Part shown: piece by piece, positions 1 through 12,000 of the stretch
How positions within the stretch are numbered: position 1 is the stretch's first letter
How the letters are laid out: every line of letters starts with the position of its first letter
Assembly: GCA_021464415.1 (NCBI GenBank)
Contig: CM038471.1
Location: 14,932,029-14,996,028, forward strand
Direction of reading: 5' to 3'
Source of the DNA: Lonicera japonica
Lineage: Eukaryota; Streptophyta; Magnoliopsida; Dipsacales; Caprifoliaceae
DNA length: 64,000 nucleotides
The notes under the pieces: generated by a model
Seen by the model: only the letters and a program-made list of their open reading frames with translations
What the model was told of the DNA's origin: nothing
The model's database searches: none
Program-made: the position numbers and the translations under genes

Positions 1-1056
1 CGACCCAACCATCATAAGGTAGGTCCTTTTACTAGGCTCATCCCTGTTGTAAAAGATGGCATGCCTGATCCATCAGTTGGGGGTAATTTTGGTAATTTTC
101 TAAAGTTTGGGAGGCCTAACATTTTTAGATATTGACTTTATTATAAATATGCAATCCTGATCCCAATTTTCATCTAAAAACCCACATAAAGATAAGTTTT
201 CCCACCCTAGTTGGTCAGTGAAATTTCCAAAAGTTTAAGGGCCATATTTAATTTTGCCAAACTTTAAGGTTGAAACTGTGAATTTGTAAATAAGCATTTA
301 GTGTCAACCGATGCATCCCTAATTACGAAAATGATCGAACTTGCATTATTATTTTCCAACGGAAAGCGACGAAGCCAATTACCAAAGTAGGATACACACA
401 CATATATATACATGCATCCACGTAGTGATTGCATGAGAGGAGTGTTATAGTGATATATAAAAAGCCATGTTTTTCTCTTATTGGTTTGGATATGTTATAA
501 TCTTGGTTTTACTATTTTAGTGAGAATTTTGCTGGGCAATGAATGCATTATATTATTTATTTAAATATTGTGTATGTGTGTCTTTATAATATATAGTATA
601 TGATTTGTGGTGTAGAATTTAACTTACACAACGAGAATTATATCATCAGTTCTTATTGAATGCAAGCTTATTGGTTCACTGCATTTGATGGAAGTGGACA
701 CCCACGTAAGGTTTATATTTTTGTTGGCTTTGATTCCGACGCCAAAAATTCGTTTTTCGTTGTAATTGTTTCTGCGTCAAATGAAAAATTAGAGATACAA
801 CATCAACAAAAACTTGCAAATGTTACAAGATACATTGTACAGAGTTCATGTTCTAAGGTCTATAAGGTAAGATGGTTTGATTCAAGGTCTAGGTGATGCT
901 TGAGCATTAAAATTGAATTCGAAAGCTTTTTGAGTCAAACATGCAATTTCGAGTTTTAACTAGTGTTTTTTCAATTTTGATCGTGTTTGCTCAGCATAAA
1001 TCGAAAACTCTAGTGTATTATTTTAAATATGTTCTAAGAGTTATCATGTTGATTTG
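1..1056. other. AT-rich intergenic DNA, no gene recognised
   Basis: No open frame here has recognisable protein features. The longest, a 78-codon frame at 660-896 (+), has no familiar motif and sits in AT-rich sequence. I see no RNA gene or clear mobile-element terminus. Confidence 0.5.
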
Positions 1057-1936
1057 TGTTGGTTCAGAGTCAAAACAAAGACAAAACGTCAAAAAATCAA
1101 AGAGTAGGTGAAAAGCCAAAGTGGTAGATTGGTATTAAACTCAGCCATAACTCAGTGGTTTGCATGAGTTGAAGGCCGGTCCTCCTATGTAAAAACTCAT
1201 TTTCGAGGATTTTTCATATTTTTTATAGTCAAATCGGTTTGGGATTTTTCTAGACGGGTATGGATGATGTAAAACTCCCTTTCAAGTGTTTTAAACCTAA
1301 TTCTAATAGGTTTTGGTCATGGGATTTGCCTATAAATAAACTCCATGGGCACACAAGTTTTAGAGTTTTTCAAAGCTAAATAGATAATAAAACACTCTAA
1401 CCCTTGAGGGAGATTTTCTTCACCACATAGGGTTTGTTTACGTAGCGTAAAGATCATATTGTTCTTCAAATCAAAGAATTGTGGTTTTAAAGTTTGAGAG
1501 ATCCTACAGAACAGGCTTCAGTTGCGATTGAAGACGGGTCGAGTGAAGTGGCTTGCTTGCAATAAGGGAAATAGCATAATGAGGTGAAAGTCTATAATCA
1601 AGGTCATGGCAAAAGGTGACGGGTAAGCCGTGAAGCAGGAAGTGTTGTGCCAGACCTACTATGGTTGGAATCTAAGATAGAGAAGTGACAGGGTTGTTGA
1701 GTACTTTGTGTAAGACAATAGTAGTAAGTCATCGAGTTTGTAATTCGTTTTAATTATAATGAAGTACTGTTAGTTAGTCCCGATGATTAGTCGTACACAA
1801 GTACGGATATCTCGTTACTTTCTCTTACTGTGTGGATTGCTTTGTATGATTGCTTGATATAAACTGCTAGATAACTTAACACAGGTTTTCAATAGTTGAA
1901 TTGATTAGACCTAGGGTTTTTGCTTCCGCTTATCAA
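1057..1936 (+). repeat. Possible Copia-type LTR (unbounded)
   Basis: The stretch has the feel of a Ty1/Copia LTR. It may start with TGTTGG near 1057. Around 1735-1765 it carries a GTTTGTAATTCG-type block followed by AATTATAATGAAG, which resembles the U5 of SIRE/Tork LTRs as I know them. No PBS, PPT or matching target-site duplication was found, so both ends are guesses. A direct repeat of about 24 bp (1930-1953 and 1974-1997) lies at its right edge. It could equally be unrelated intergenic sequence. Confidence 0.28.
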
Positions 1937-2084
1937 ATCTCAAATAGTTTAATACTAAAATTTTCCTTATACTATCAAATCTCAAATAGTTTAATAATGA
2001 GTTTGGTATACTATCAATTTCAGACATTCAGAGAGACTAGGCAACCGCTATGGATTAGGAACAAATTATTAATGGATGTTAGCT

Positions 2085-2330
2085 AAAGACCATTTAGTGG
2101 GTTTTCTATGTTTCTGGATCGGGGCTGTTTGTAATGGTAGTTCTATTTGTTGATGATGTAGGATTCGAGCAGCTCCCATTAATGCCTTTTGGTTATTTTT
2201 TTCCTTTCTATTTTTATAATATGTACTTTTTTTGTTGGTTTGTGGACTTCTCGTCCACTTCCAACTCCTTTGCTTGTACTTGATTTCTTATCAATATAAG
2301 CTCCGTTTCTTATAAAAAAAAATAAAAAAA
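2085..2330 (+). mobile_element. LINE-like 3' end with A-rich tail
   Basis: A T-rich, pyrimidine-biased stretch ends in ATAAG-type sequence and an A-rich tail at about 2313-2330. That is how 3' UTRs of plant LINEs commonly look. No reverse transcriptase could be read upstream, so this would be a 5'-truncated copy lying next to CACTA transposase sequence. No target-site duplication was identified. It could also be an ordinary T/A-rich stretch. Confidence 0.3.
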
Positions 2331-2389
2331 TTTGTCTTATAATCCCATAATATGTCATCTCGGCTTCAACTAACCTTTTATCCTTTGAA

Positions 2390-3033
2390 CTAGCCTTGAA
2401 GTAAAATAGCATTAATTGAGATACTATTGTTTTGTTTAGCAATGAGTTTTACCTTGTGTGCACTAGATGAAAGCATAAAACCATTAAAACGATATTTCAT
2501 ATATCCCTTAGCCACGAAGTTAGGCCCTCTGCCAAAGCATGCAAGCATTGATGAGGCATCGCCACTTTTCAACAATTGAAATTATAGGACATTAATTACT
2601 AATAAGACAAACTTTTGTATTATTAGTATTTAGAAATAAGACATAAGAATTGCTAGCATGCCTTTTTTAATACCCAAATCCTAAATTCATTGTATATATT
2701 CCCAGATTTATTTATCTTTCTTCATGGTTCGGATGTATTATCTTTCTTGTATCATAAAACATAGATTACTTAAGGGAATTATGGTGCCTAACAATTAATA
2801 AATGACTAATAATTTAGAGTTAAAATTCAAAAATACTTGCTCTTTCCAATGGTTTATAGCTTCGCGCGTTGCAAAAACATATCTTGTTACTTATTCATAT
2901 TAAACACTTGTTAGTGTCACCAACTTTCTATTCCCCAAAACCTCATCATTGGCAAATCCTTCTGATTCATTGTCAAAGCACTCACATAATCCATTAGTTT
3001 GGTTAGGAATATATTCCTTTGCATACATGAAAG
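2390..3033 (-). pseudogene. CACTA transposase (TNP2-like) C-terminal remnant
   Basis: Read on the minus strand, this continues the transposase remnant at 3749-4640 after removal of the solo LTR between them. Just past the LTR one frame reads KEYIPNQTNGLCECFDNES, where TNP2-type proteins carry the post-DUF4218 linker. Further on, at 2390-2575, a frame with GPNFVAKGYMKYRFNGF resembles the DUF4216 region found C-terminal in plant CACTA transposases. Several stops and frame changes separate these blocks, so the gene is dead. Family identification rests on remembered motif patterns, not an alignment. Confidence 0.5.
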
Positions 3034-3038
3034 CTTAT

Positions 3039-3743
3039 TGATGGAGGCAAGACTGTTGTGCAAAATGAAGACAATTCAAAGGCCATCCAAGTTCCAACAG
3101 GCCCAATTACAAGGTCGCGGGCTAAGAAGTTAAAGGCTGAGCTTAATGGATTAATTCAAGCTATTTGGGCTCAAGAAGAAGGCACAATCAAGCCCATTGG
3201 AGGGGAAAAACGTGGAGCACAAAATGGGGGCTGGGTTACACTTATTCAAGCCCAATTGGAGTGAGAAGACCATGTCTATGCGGCCCAAGAAGTGGAGTCA
3301 AGCCAGCCCACTCGTTTTTTATTTATTATTTATTTATTATTGTTATTTCGTCTTAAAGACTAGTTCTCGTTGGATTAGGATTTGTTTGAGGATTCCTTAT
3401 TGGATTGGTTTCTTGTGGCCTAAGTTTTCTCCTCCCTATTTAAAGGGGGGTTCATTGTTTTATTATTATCTAAGACTTTATTCATAATAATATTGAGTGA
3501 TTTTAATCCTCTTTGGTTCTTCACGAACTACTTGAACTTATCGGTTTGTCCGTGGCGTTCATCCGACTTATCAATCGGTATTCCGCACCCGGTTGTGGCG
3601 TCTTCATTTTCCACTAGAATCTGATTGTAGAAACGGTCCGAGTTCTTAATTTGCTACGGTTTTCGTGTGTGTCTGTGTCAAGGTTCGCACAACCAATTCG
3701 TTGTATTTGCGGGTTTTGAGCGATATCACCGTAGGTCGTATCA
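3039..3743 (+). mobile_element. Solo LTR S1 (E4/E5 family), TSD CTTAT
   Basis: A complete 705-bp LTR runs from TGATGGAGGC to GGTCGTATCA. Both sides carry the 5-bp repeat CTTAT (3034-3038 and 3744-3748), so this is a genuine insertion later reduced to one LTR by LTR-LTR recombination. It closely matches the LTRs of E5 (48872-49576 and 54171-54875). Its first 223 bp keep the open frame for the LTR-encoded pol tail, ending at the stop at 3262-3264 and containing [26 protein letters not shown] promoter block lies near 3440. It interrupts the CACTA transposase remnant. Confidence 0.9.
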
Positions 3744-3748
3744 CTTAT

Positions 3749-4640
3749 TCTGTAATTGAATCTTCAACACACTGGGTATTTTTCACATAATCTTTGAAGG
3801 TTTTCATCAGCTGCTCGAAAGGATGGATCTAATGATACTTAGTAGGGCCATGTTAAAGTGCCTCATCACATAAGTGCACAAGTGGATGCTTATGTCAAAG
3901 AACGAGGGAGGAAAGTACTTCTCAAAAGCACACAGAGACTCGACCATAGTAGCCTTAACTGCCATAATGTATTTTCTATTCACAACTTTTGCACATAGTA
4001 AGGTAAAGCACAACCTTACCTGCTTAATAGCCTTCCGAAGATCCTTGTGCTTCATAAAACAATGTCTAAATATAGGGGGACCAATTGAATAATTAGATGC
4101 CAATCATGAGACTTGCATTGTTTTTAAATCGTGGGTTGCATGGTGGACAAATCTAAGTAAATTAGAAGATAAATTAGAGGGAACCTTCAAGTCAAACAAT
4201 GTAATTAAGAATTCATTTCTTTCGACAGTGGACAACGGAAAATCTCTAACTGATATTGTAACTCTACCAGTTTTAGGATCTTCATTTAGCCATAACGATA
4301 TTTTAATCTTCAACTTATGAAGATCATTTCGAGCATTTACCACATCCTTCGAATGACTCCCATTAATACATATTCCCACTATGTTCTCGATGATATTTTT
4401 CTTTGCATTTATTATATCTAAAACATGTCGTACTGAATGGTCCTTTCAGTATGGCAAATTAAACAATATTGACCTCCTAAACCAAGCCACCTTAACACCG
4501 TCATCCTTTAGTTTACGATTCTTAGTAAAAAACTTGGGGTGTTTATTCTTAAGTACCAAAACAATCAATGCAGACTTTGCTTCAACTTCTTCTATAATAC
4601 CCCATGTTTTGAATTGCAAGCTAGTACTCTTTATAAGCCC
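3749..4640 (-). pseudogene. CACTA transposase (TNP2-like) core and DUF4218 remnant
   Basis: On the minus strand, blocks in TNP2 order can be read. First comes VRHVLDIINAKKNIIENIVG (about 4380-4440), matching the conserved region where TNP2 has an RHNLDVMHIEKN-type motif. Next is an FPLSTVERNEF...LKVPSNLSSN block (4104-4379), then a DUF4218-like block with LCAFEKYFPPSFFDISIHL (3807-4103). Near 3770-3830 a frame reads HPFEQLMKTFKDYVKN, like the PFERxxxxLKxYVRN motif. Frames change between blocks and stops are present. The remnant continues at 2390-3033 beyond solo LTR S1. The intact protein would cleave and move a CACTA element; this copy cannot. Confidence 0.7.
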
Positions 4641-4701
4641 GATTAATGTTTAAATCCTGTTAGAACTTGAATTCTTTCTTTTGGACCTTTTTGAGTCAGT
4701 C

Positions 4702-5420
4702 GGTAACACCCCGTTCCTAAATCTCAAGTTTATCACGTTCAAAAATTGTGATTATGGCGATTTTGAGCTTCGAATAGTGAAATATTGTTCTGAAAGGAGC
4801 GACAGGGTTCGGAGACTTCTAATAAGTCATTTTGGGTGGTTCGAGTCAAAATCGGGATATAGATTGCAAGTTTTCAATTTACCCGACTTCACAATTTTTG
4901 GTTAACTTGGAGGAAGTGTAACTCCTTTGTTCCTCATCAGATTGAGTTTCCATCCACTAAGTACCCTAGATTTTTAGGTAATCTACAACTTTTGTGTTTC
5001 GTCCGAAGGCAAATTCGGACATTTATTAGGTCGAAACTGAGCGCGAAATAGGTCAATCGCTATCAGTTGTTCATTCGGTAACATTAATGCGCTGATTTCG
5101 TCAATTTTTTGGGAATTATCTGTCCAGAATTTGGAGACACTTCTTTCTAGGAAGTTGTAGAGCTCTGAGTAAGCTTTTCGTGGACATAAAGAGCCTCAAT
5201 CGAACATTCGAGCGAGAAGTTATATTCGTCCAAAGTTCGGGGCTGCAACTCCCCCACGTGTGAACAGTACCCGCAAATTTGAAGCAACAGTATATATATA
5301 TTTACGTTCTTCATCTCCTCTCATTTCATCACCAACTGCCGAGAGCTCTCTAGAGAGAGTTTGAGAGTTCTATTTAGAGAGATTCAAAGGTTTATTCATA
5401 CACACATCATCACCAACCAA
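4702..5420 (+). repeat. Long-LTR (Tekay/Del-like) fragment, plus orientation
   Basis: The stretch starts with GTAACACCCCG, the usual beginning of LTRs in plant elements whose LTRs start TGTAACACC, but with the initial T changed to G. It is colinear over about 700 bp with the reverse complement of 47807-48609. Shared landmarks include GAGCGCGAAA, TCATTCGGTAACATTAA and ATAACTTCTCGCTCG on the opposite strand. A TATATATATATTTACG block near 5290 is the likely promoter, just after a CACGTG palindrome. It is truncated, with no internal domain. Confidence 0.6.
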
Positions 5421-5423
5421 AAT

Positions 5424-5660
5424 AACTACACCAAAATGGGCAAATTGTCACTAAAATATGCGGAGCCTTTGTCACGGTTTTAGTTCGTGATAAGTACTTG
5501 TGTCAGTTTTGATCCGCACCAAAGACTAAAGTCACTATATGCTGCAAGTGCACTCCTCTTTTAATAATATTATCACGGTTATAAACTGTCGTAAAGCATT
5601 TCTAGTATAATTCTAATTTTAGAACCGAGACAAAGCTTAATAAAATGTAACCTTTTACGG
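5424..5660 (+). mobile_element. CACTA/En-Spm-like terminal segment
   Basis: The terminus reads AACTACACCAAAATGGGCA, one base from the CACTACACCAAAA-type inverted termini of plant CACTA transposons. It is followed by short subterminal repeats in both orientations built on GTCACGG, such as GTCACGGTTTTAGT and ATCACGGTTATAAAC. This is typical subterminal architecture for the superfamily. I found no matching inverted terminus in the window, so the right end is either outside it or destroyed by the TK1 insertion at 17822. Confidence 0.42.
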
Positions 5661-5689
5661 GCGGGAATAATCCCTCTAATTTTTTCAGC

Positions 5690-6929
5690 CAAATATCCCT
5701 ATATCACTCTCAGCCCCCAATCCGAAATAGAGCGTATTACACTCTTCCTCTCTGCCTCGCTCATCCCCATCGCAAATCACCATCTCTCACCTCCTACCCT
5801 CAATCGAACCACCATCTCTCACCTCCTACCCTCAATCGAACCACCATCTCTCACCTCCTACCCTCAATCGAACCACCATCTCTTACCCTCTCAAAACCTT
5901 ATCCCTCTTAATCACCCTCTCTATGCACTAGTACTCAAAGCCCTAAATGTCATATCTTGTTAATCATGAAACCCTAACTCATTCTCTCGTCTCACTGGCG
6001 CCGCTAGTCTCTATCCTCTCAGTTACGCCGCACACGACCTTCAATCAATGTTGTTGAGTTCATTACGCCGCACACAACCTTAAAGCCTTGCCCTTTGTGA
6101 TTTCCTCCTCCTTTTCTCTGTAAGCTTGTGTCTTCTATTTTTTTAATTTTTTTATTGTTCAATCAGTTTCCTTTTCCCTTATCTCTCATCAATCACCGAT
6201 TATTTTTAGGGAAGTTGTTAATTGAAGATATCGATTCATGTTGGTAACTTTCTTTTCTATTCAGATCTGGTTTTTTTTTTCAATGAAATCACTTCTCGTT
6301 ATTTGGTTGTAGGGTTAGCAACCTTTGTGGAAACGATTTTATCGCCTTAGAGGTAACTAACTACAGCAACTAACTTTTTTTCCCCTTTTATTTATTTCCA
6401 TTCGATTTTTGAATTTAGTGAAGAACTTGCTTCGTGTGGGAGAGCAATAGCTAAATGTGTAGTGTGTGATTTTTTTGTTAGTAAGATCTTCTAATTTTAC
6501 GTATTATTTTGATTTAGTTTCCTTTTATGCTTACGATCCTATTTTCTAGTCTCCTACTATGTGTAGGATTAGGATTTTGTAGCATTCTCAGTTAATACAC
6601 TGCTGCAGATCAACAAGCGACATTCAGTTTTGTTGTTAGAGCATTTTCTGGTATTTGGTTTAAAGTTTTGCCAGTTTCATTACTAGTTGTTCCATGTTTT
6701 TGAGATCTTATTCTTTTCAGATGTAAATAGTATTTTTTTTCTTATGTGGATTTTATGGGTGAGGTTTAATTGATGCTTATTTCCTTCAAGTTAATCAAGT
6801 TCTTCAGATTCGATGTGTGCTTATGTGTGTTCTTCCTGTCCCTATACCAAAAAATAAGAGTTTTCTTGTTGTTTTTAGTTAGATTATTTTTTTAGTTAAA
6901 AACCCATTTGTTTCTCTCTAAGGAAGAAC
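5690..6929 (+). other. Leader/intron-like sequence inside the CACTA-like segment
   Basis: CT-rich sequence at 5690-6120 resembles a plant 5' UTR and early exon. A TCTCTG|TAAGCTTGTG junction near 6120 could be a donor site, followed by T-rich intron-like DNA. No coding frame is convincing. It may be a captured gene leader or a non-coding part of the transposon. Confidence 0.3.
5781..5876 (+). repeat. 32-bp tandem repeat, 3 copies
   Basis: A CT-rich 32-bp unit beginning CATCTCTCACCTCC is repeated at 5781, 5813 and 5845, with a partial fourth copy from 5877. The copies are nearly identical, so the duplication is recent. It lies in the leader-like stretch of the CACTA-like segment. Confidence 0.85.
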
Positions 6930-6930
6930 A

Positions 6931-6970
<40 letters not shown>
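6930..6970. repeat. Compound (AC)n(AT)n microsatellite
   Basis: About ten AC units pass directly into about ten AT units. The flanking sequence to 7217 is T-rich with no gene recognised. Confidence 0.9.
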
Positions 6971-7217
6971 CATGTAGGGTGGTAGTGGAGCCTTGTATTT
7001 TTAATGTATTTTTTTAGTGAGGGTAAATGCCTTATTCTTCAGTATGGGTAGGTTTGTATTGTTTGGTATCCCATTGGACGGTGATCTAAGTAACTATTGG
7101 TAAACAAATGGTGTTACTTAGAGGGTTATTAATTCATACTCTACAAAAATAAACTTCAATGGTTTGTACATTAGAAACAAAAACAAGAGAAACATTAATT
7201 CCATTACTAGTGTCATT

Positions 7218-7956
7218 TGATGAGCCTGAGGATAGCACAAGAGATGGATCATGGAGTGAAGACTATGCAGATCCCATCCGGGTTCCAAGTGGTCCAATCA
7301 CCCGAGCTAGAGCCAAGAAGATCAAGGAAGCACTCATGATCGTGGTCCAAGAGTTGATGAATAAAGCTGGAGCTTGGAGAAGTATTCATGGAGATGGAGA
7401 ACAAGAATGGAGAATAATGCTTACCCAAGAAGACGTAGAATAATTAGGGCGTTTTATTATTGTTCTTTATTATTTATTTGCAGCCCAAGGAATATGTATA
7501 ATTAGTATTTAGAGTGATGGGCCTGCTAAGAGTGTTTTTGGGCTTATTTAGAGTGTTCCATTATTTTTGTTGCCTTAGAATTGGGCTTGTTTTTGTTATT
7601 TTCGAAATTAGGGTTTCATTAGGGTTTTCTCTTCTCCTCCTATTTAAAGGAGGCAACTCTTATGTTTGGAGGCAGCTTTGTTTATCAATACAATTTCGAG
7701 TGTGTGTTTCACCTCTTGTGTTCTAAGAACACTTCGAACAGCCAGAATTTAATTCTTGTTGTTCTTCGACTTATCAATAAATTAATCCATCAATTGATTG
7801 TTTGTCTTCGACTATACTAAGGTTCATTCTCATTTTTGGGATTGGGTCGAGGTTCCACCTCCATCATCTTCGCGTGATTCCAAGGTTCTTACGTATTCAA
7901 CGTCAAGGGTCGCGGATTCGTCATATTGGATAGAAATACGGTCGCGATTCACATCA
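7218..7956 (+). repeat. E1 5' LTR
   Basis: The LTR is 739 bp and starts TGATGAGCC and ends GATTCACATCA. Its first 223 bp are an open frame, ending at the stop at 7441-7443. That is the same tail the pol frame reads in the 3' LTR. The promoter palindrome is at 7636-7653. Confidence 0.93.
7636..7653 (+). promoter_or_regulatory. TATA box within CCTCC/GGAGG dyad, E1 LTR promoter
   Basis: CCTCC-TATTTAAA-GGAGG places the likely TATA box inside a perfect 5-bp inverted repeat. The same block occurs in the 3' LTR at 13985-14002. Related blocks occur in S2, S3 and E2, and in weaker form in E4/E5, S1 and G3. Use as a promoter is inferred from position and sequence. Confidence 0.6.
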
Positions 7957-7957
7957 T

Positions 7958-7969
7958 TGGTATCAGAAC
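7958..7969 (+). other. E1 primer binding site (initiator Met-tRNA)
   Basis: TGGTATCAGAAC lies one base after the 5' LTR. It matches the TGGTATCAGAGC-type PBS complementary to the 3' end of plant initiator Met-tRNA, with one change. Confidence 0.88.
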
Positions 7970-9066
7970 GATTCTTTCTATCCAGGTTTTATTTTTAACG
8001 TGTTCTAGCTATTACGAATCTGTTCCTATTATTGCAGATCTGTTCTTGTTCTTAAGAATCTATTCCTACTTTTGATAATCTGTTCTTGCTATTTACGGAT
8101 CTGTTCTTGTTCAAAAAAAAAAAAAAATCTATTCCTACCTTTGATAATCTGTTCTTGCTAAGTAACTCTCGAATCTGCTTATAGATCTACATACTACGGA
8201 TCTGCTTGTCTTGTTTCAATGGAGTTATTCAAAGTCGAAATCTTCAATTTCATTGTTGAACCATATTAGCGAATCTGTCCATTCATAATCTGTCCAGATT
8301 AAAGTGGTGTTCGATTTGTTGTTTGCGAAAATCTCTAGTTGCTATTCTCTTGATTCCTAGTTAACTTGATATTGCGGTGGCTTTTGATAGTTGAGGCGGC
8401 TGGTTTGCATCATAAAACCCTAGACTTGACTTTATTTCTAGGTTTTAATAGTTGTGGCGGCTGGACTTTATTTCTAGGTTTTGATGGTTGTGGCGGCTGG
8501 TATTGATATCAAACCCTAGACTTGACTTTATTTCTAGGTTTTGATAATTGTGGCGGCTGGACTTTATGAGTAGGTTTTGATAGTTGTGGCGGCTGGTATT
8601 GATATAAAACCCTAGTAGACTTGTGATTCTAGGACAGGAAAAAAAAAATTCCGAATTTTCACTTTATTTCTTTTATCATTCAGATTCTATAGGTTCCAAG
8701 GGTTCCAAAAATCACTTTTTCACGAGACGAAATTTTCGCTCAATTTGTTTCGAAATTTGGCTTCGTATTTTGTCCATATTTCATTGGGATTCCTGTTTCT
8801 TGAGCTCTTGGTGAAAACGTACTTGTCCTAGCATACAATTGATCTGTTTGGGTTGTGATTAGTCTGTTTGGGCAGCCAAGAAAAGAGTTCTTGCTTTTCG
8901 ATTTGTTTGAAGTTCCAAAAGGTGAAAATTGAGAGGAATATCAATACATTGAGCACTAAACACGAGCGGTAAAATCAGAGTGATATTATTTGAGCGAAAC
9001 ACGTAAGGGAGTGCAGTGAGGAAAATTTATTTCTTTATATTGTGCTAACCTCTGTTTTGCAGCAAT
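7970..9066 (+). other. E1 untranslated leader with two internal repeat families
   Basis: No coding frame is present. At 8000-8170 short units of the type CTGTTCTTGCTA and GATCTGTTC recur. At 8370-8620 about five imperfect copies of a unit with GTTGTGGCGGCTGG and CTAGGTTTTGAT follow. The leader carries the PBS at its start and probably the packaging signal. E2 keeps the same leader in reverse at 28868-29572. Confidence 0.7.
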
Positions 9067-12000
9067 ATGTCTAGTTTTGATCCTAGGTTATTCCAAGAAG
9101 CCATGACGAGCACCTTACAAAAGTTGATGAGAGAGGAGTTGGGTGTCTTTAAAGAGCAGGTGGAAGAGATGAGTGAGGAGTTGAAGAGAATGCGGGTGAA
9201 GGTAGATAGAGTTGAGAGCACTCAAATTGAGCAATCCGGCATATCACATAATGCTCAAAGAAATGGGAGACCGCAGCCTAGGGAACGGAGGGCTGATTTT
9301 GATAATTATTACCGAGATAGCTTTGACGATGGGGATAGCGATGTCGATTCGGCAAACGCTAACCGACGGAATGGTAGACGGTTTGGTAGGGGATCTAATC
9401 GGGAGGATGACAACATGAATGGGATCAAAATGAGGATTCCATCCTTCCAAGAGAAAAATGACCCCGAGGCCTATCTTGAGTGGGTCAAGAAAGTTGAATT
9501 AGTATTTGCTTGCCATAATTACTCCGAGTCCAAGAAGGTGAAATTGGCGGCTATTGAATTTTCAAATTATGCACTTGTTTGGTGGGATCGCTTGATGATA
9601 GAGAGAAGGCGTAGCGATGAAGGGCCCGTGGAGACTTGGGATGAGATGAAGCGGTTGATGAAAAAGCGGTTTGTACCTGATCACTATTATCGGGAATTGT
9701 ACCAAAAATTACAGGGGCTTACGCAGGGAAATCGTAATGTTGACGAATACTATAAGGAGATGGAAGTGGCCATGATTCGGGCCAAGGTTGATGAAAATAG
9801 AGAAGCTACCATGGCGCGGTTCTTGTGTGGGTTAAACCGGGAAATTGCCAACGCGGTTGAATTGCAGCCATATGTTGAGATTGAAGATATGGTGCACACG
9901 GCAATTAAAATAGAGAGGCAGCTCAAGAGGAGGGGTAGTTTCAAGCCAAGCCAAAGTTCTTACTCTACTCCATGGAAACAAAGTCCGTGGAAGAAGGATG
10001 ACAAAGCAACCACTCCAAAACCGAAAGTAGAATCGAAATCGGAAGCTCCTGGTGGAAGCCAAGCTAAGGTAGCCCCCGCTAATACTCCTACGACTAGAAA
10101 TCGGGACATTATTTGTTGGAAGTGTCAAGGAAGGGGCCATGTTTCCACTCAATGCCCGAATAAGAGAGTAATGATGCTTCTGGATAATGGGGAATATGAA
10201 ACGGATGAAGAAGGCGCTGAAGCTATGCCACCTTTGGAGGATGTCGAAGAAGAGGAGAGTGCCATCCAGGGTGAGTTATTAGTTGCAAGAAGAGCACTTA
10301 ACACGCAAGCAAAGGAGGATGAGGAGCAGCGTGAGAATATTTTCCACACTAGGTGCCTAGTGCTAGGCAAGGTGTGTAGTTTGGTGATAGACGGAGGTAG
10401 TTGCACTAATGTGGCTAGCACGACGATGGTGGAGAAGCCAGCATTGCACACGACTAAGCACCCAAGGCCTTACAAACTGCAGTGGCTGAATGATAGCGGT
10501 GAAGTGAGGGTGAACAAGCAGGTTTTGGTGTCCTTTAGCATTGGTAGGTACGAGGACCAAGTGCTTTGTGACGTGGTTCCCATGCAAGCCGGCCATATGT
10601 TATTGGGGAGACCATGGCAATATGATAGGAGAGTTAAACATGATGGCTTCACCAATAAATATTCATTTGAGATGAACAAGAGAACAATCATTCTTGCACC
10701 TTTACCGCCACAGCAAGCCTATGCCAATCAGTTGAAGTTGCAAAGTGAGGAGGAGCAGCGGAGAGTTGAAAAGGAAAAGAGAGATAGTGGTGAGGAAAAG
10801 AAAGAGAGTAGAGTGGAAAAACCAGTGACTATTGAGAGCAAATTTGAGAGGAGGCAAAAGAATTTTTATGCGAGAGCTAGTGAAGTGAAAAGAGCGATGC
10901 TTTGTAATCAGCTTCTTGTACTTGTATACAAAGAAGCGCTTTTGAATACTAACGAGCTAAATTCTTCTTTGCCTAGTGTTATTGTCTCTTTGTTGCAGGA
11001 TTTTGGTGACGTCTTCCCGGAGGATACACCAAGCGGTTTACCACCCATCTAGCACCAAATCGATTTCGTACCCGGAGCCTCCATTCCAAACCGGCCAGCC
11101 TATAGGAGTAATCCGGAGGAAACAAAGGAACTTCAAAGGCAAGTTACAGAGCTGTTGGAGAAAGGGTATGTGAGAGAGAGTATGAGCCCATGTGCGGTGC
11201 CAGTTTTGCTAGTACCAAAGAAGGATGGAACGTGGAGAATGTGCGTGGACTGTCGAGCCATAAATAATATCACGGTAAAATATCATCACCCCATTCCACG
11301 TTTAGATGATATGCTTGATGAGTTGCATGGGTCTAGTATATTCTCTAAAATTGATTTGAAAAGTGGATATCATCAAATTAGGATGAAAGAAGGAGATGAA
11401 TGGAAAACAGCCTTTAAAACAAAATATGGATTATATGAATGGTTAGTTATGCCTTTTGGTTTGACTAATGCACCTAGCACTTTCATGAGATTAATGAACC
11501 ATGTTTTGAGACCTTTTATTGGCAGATTTGTTGTAGTCTATTTTGATGATATTCTTATCTATAGCAAGAGTCTAGATGACCACGTAATTCAATTAAAATC
11601 TGTTTTGGATGTCTTGCGAAAGGAGAAGTTATATGCTAACCTGAAAAAGTGCACCTTTTGCACTGATAAGCTTGTATTTCTTGGTTTTGTTGTAAGTGCA
11701 CAAGGGATTCAGGTTGATAAAGAAAAGGTGAAGGCGATTCAAGAATGGCAAAGTCCTACAAGTGTTGGGCAAGTGCGGAGTTTTCATGGACTTGCTAGTT
11801 TCTATCGGCGGTTCGTGAATGACTTTAGTACTATTGCGGCGCCATTGACTGAAGTGATCAAAAAGAATGTGGGATTCAAATGGGGAGAGGAGCATTCGAA
11901 ATTGTTATCTTTACCTAACTTTGCAAAGACTTTTGAAATTGAATGCGATGCTTCAGGAAATGGAATTGGTGCTGTTCTTATGCAGGAAGGAAGACCAATA

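Noticed and set aside
660..896. 78-codon plus-strand frame as a possible small gene
   Set aside because: No motif, no supporting context, AT-rich surroundings; expected by chance in 64 kb.
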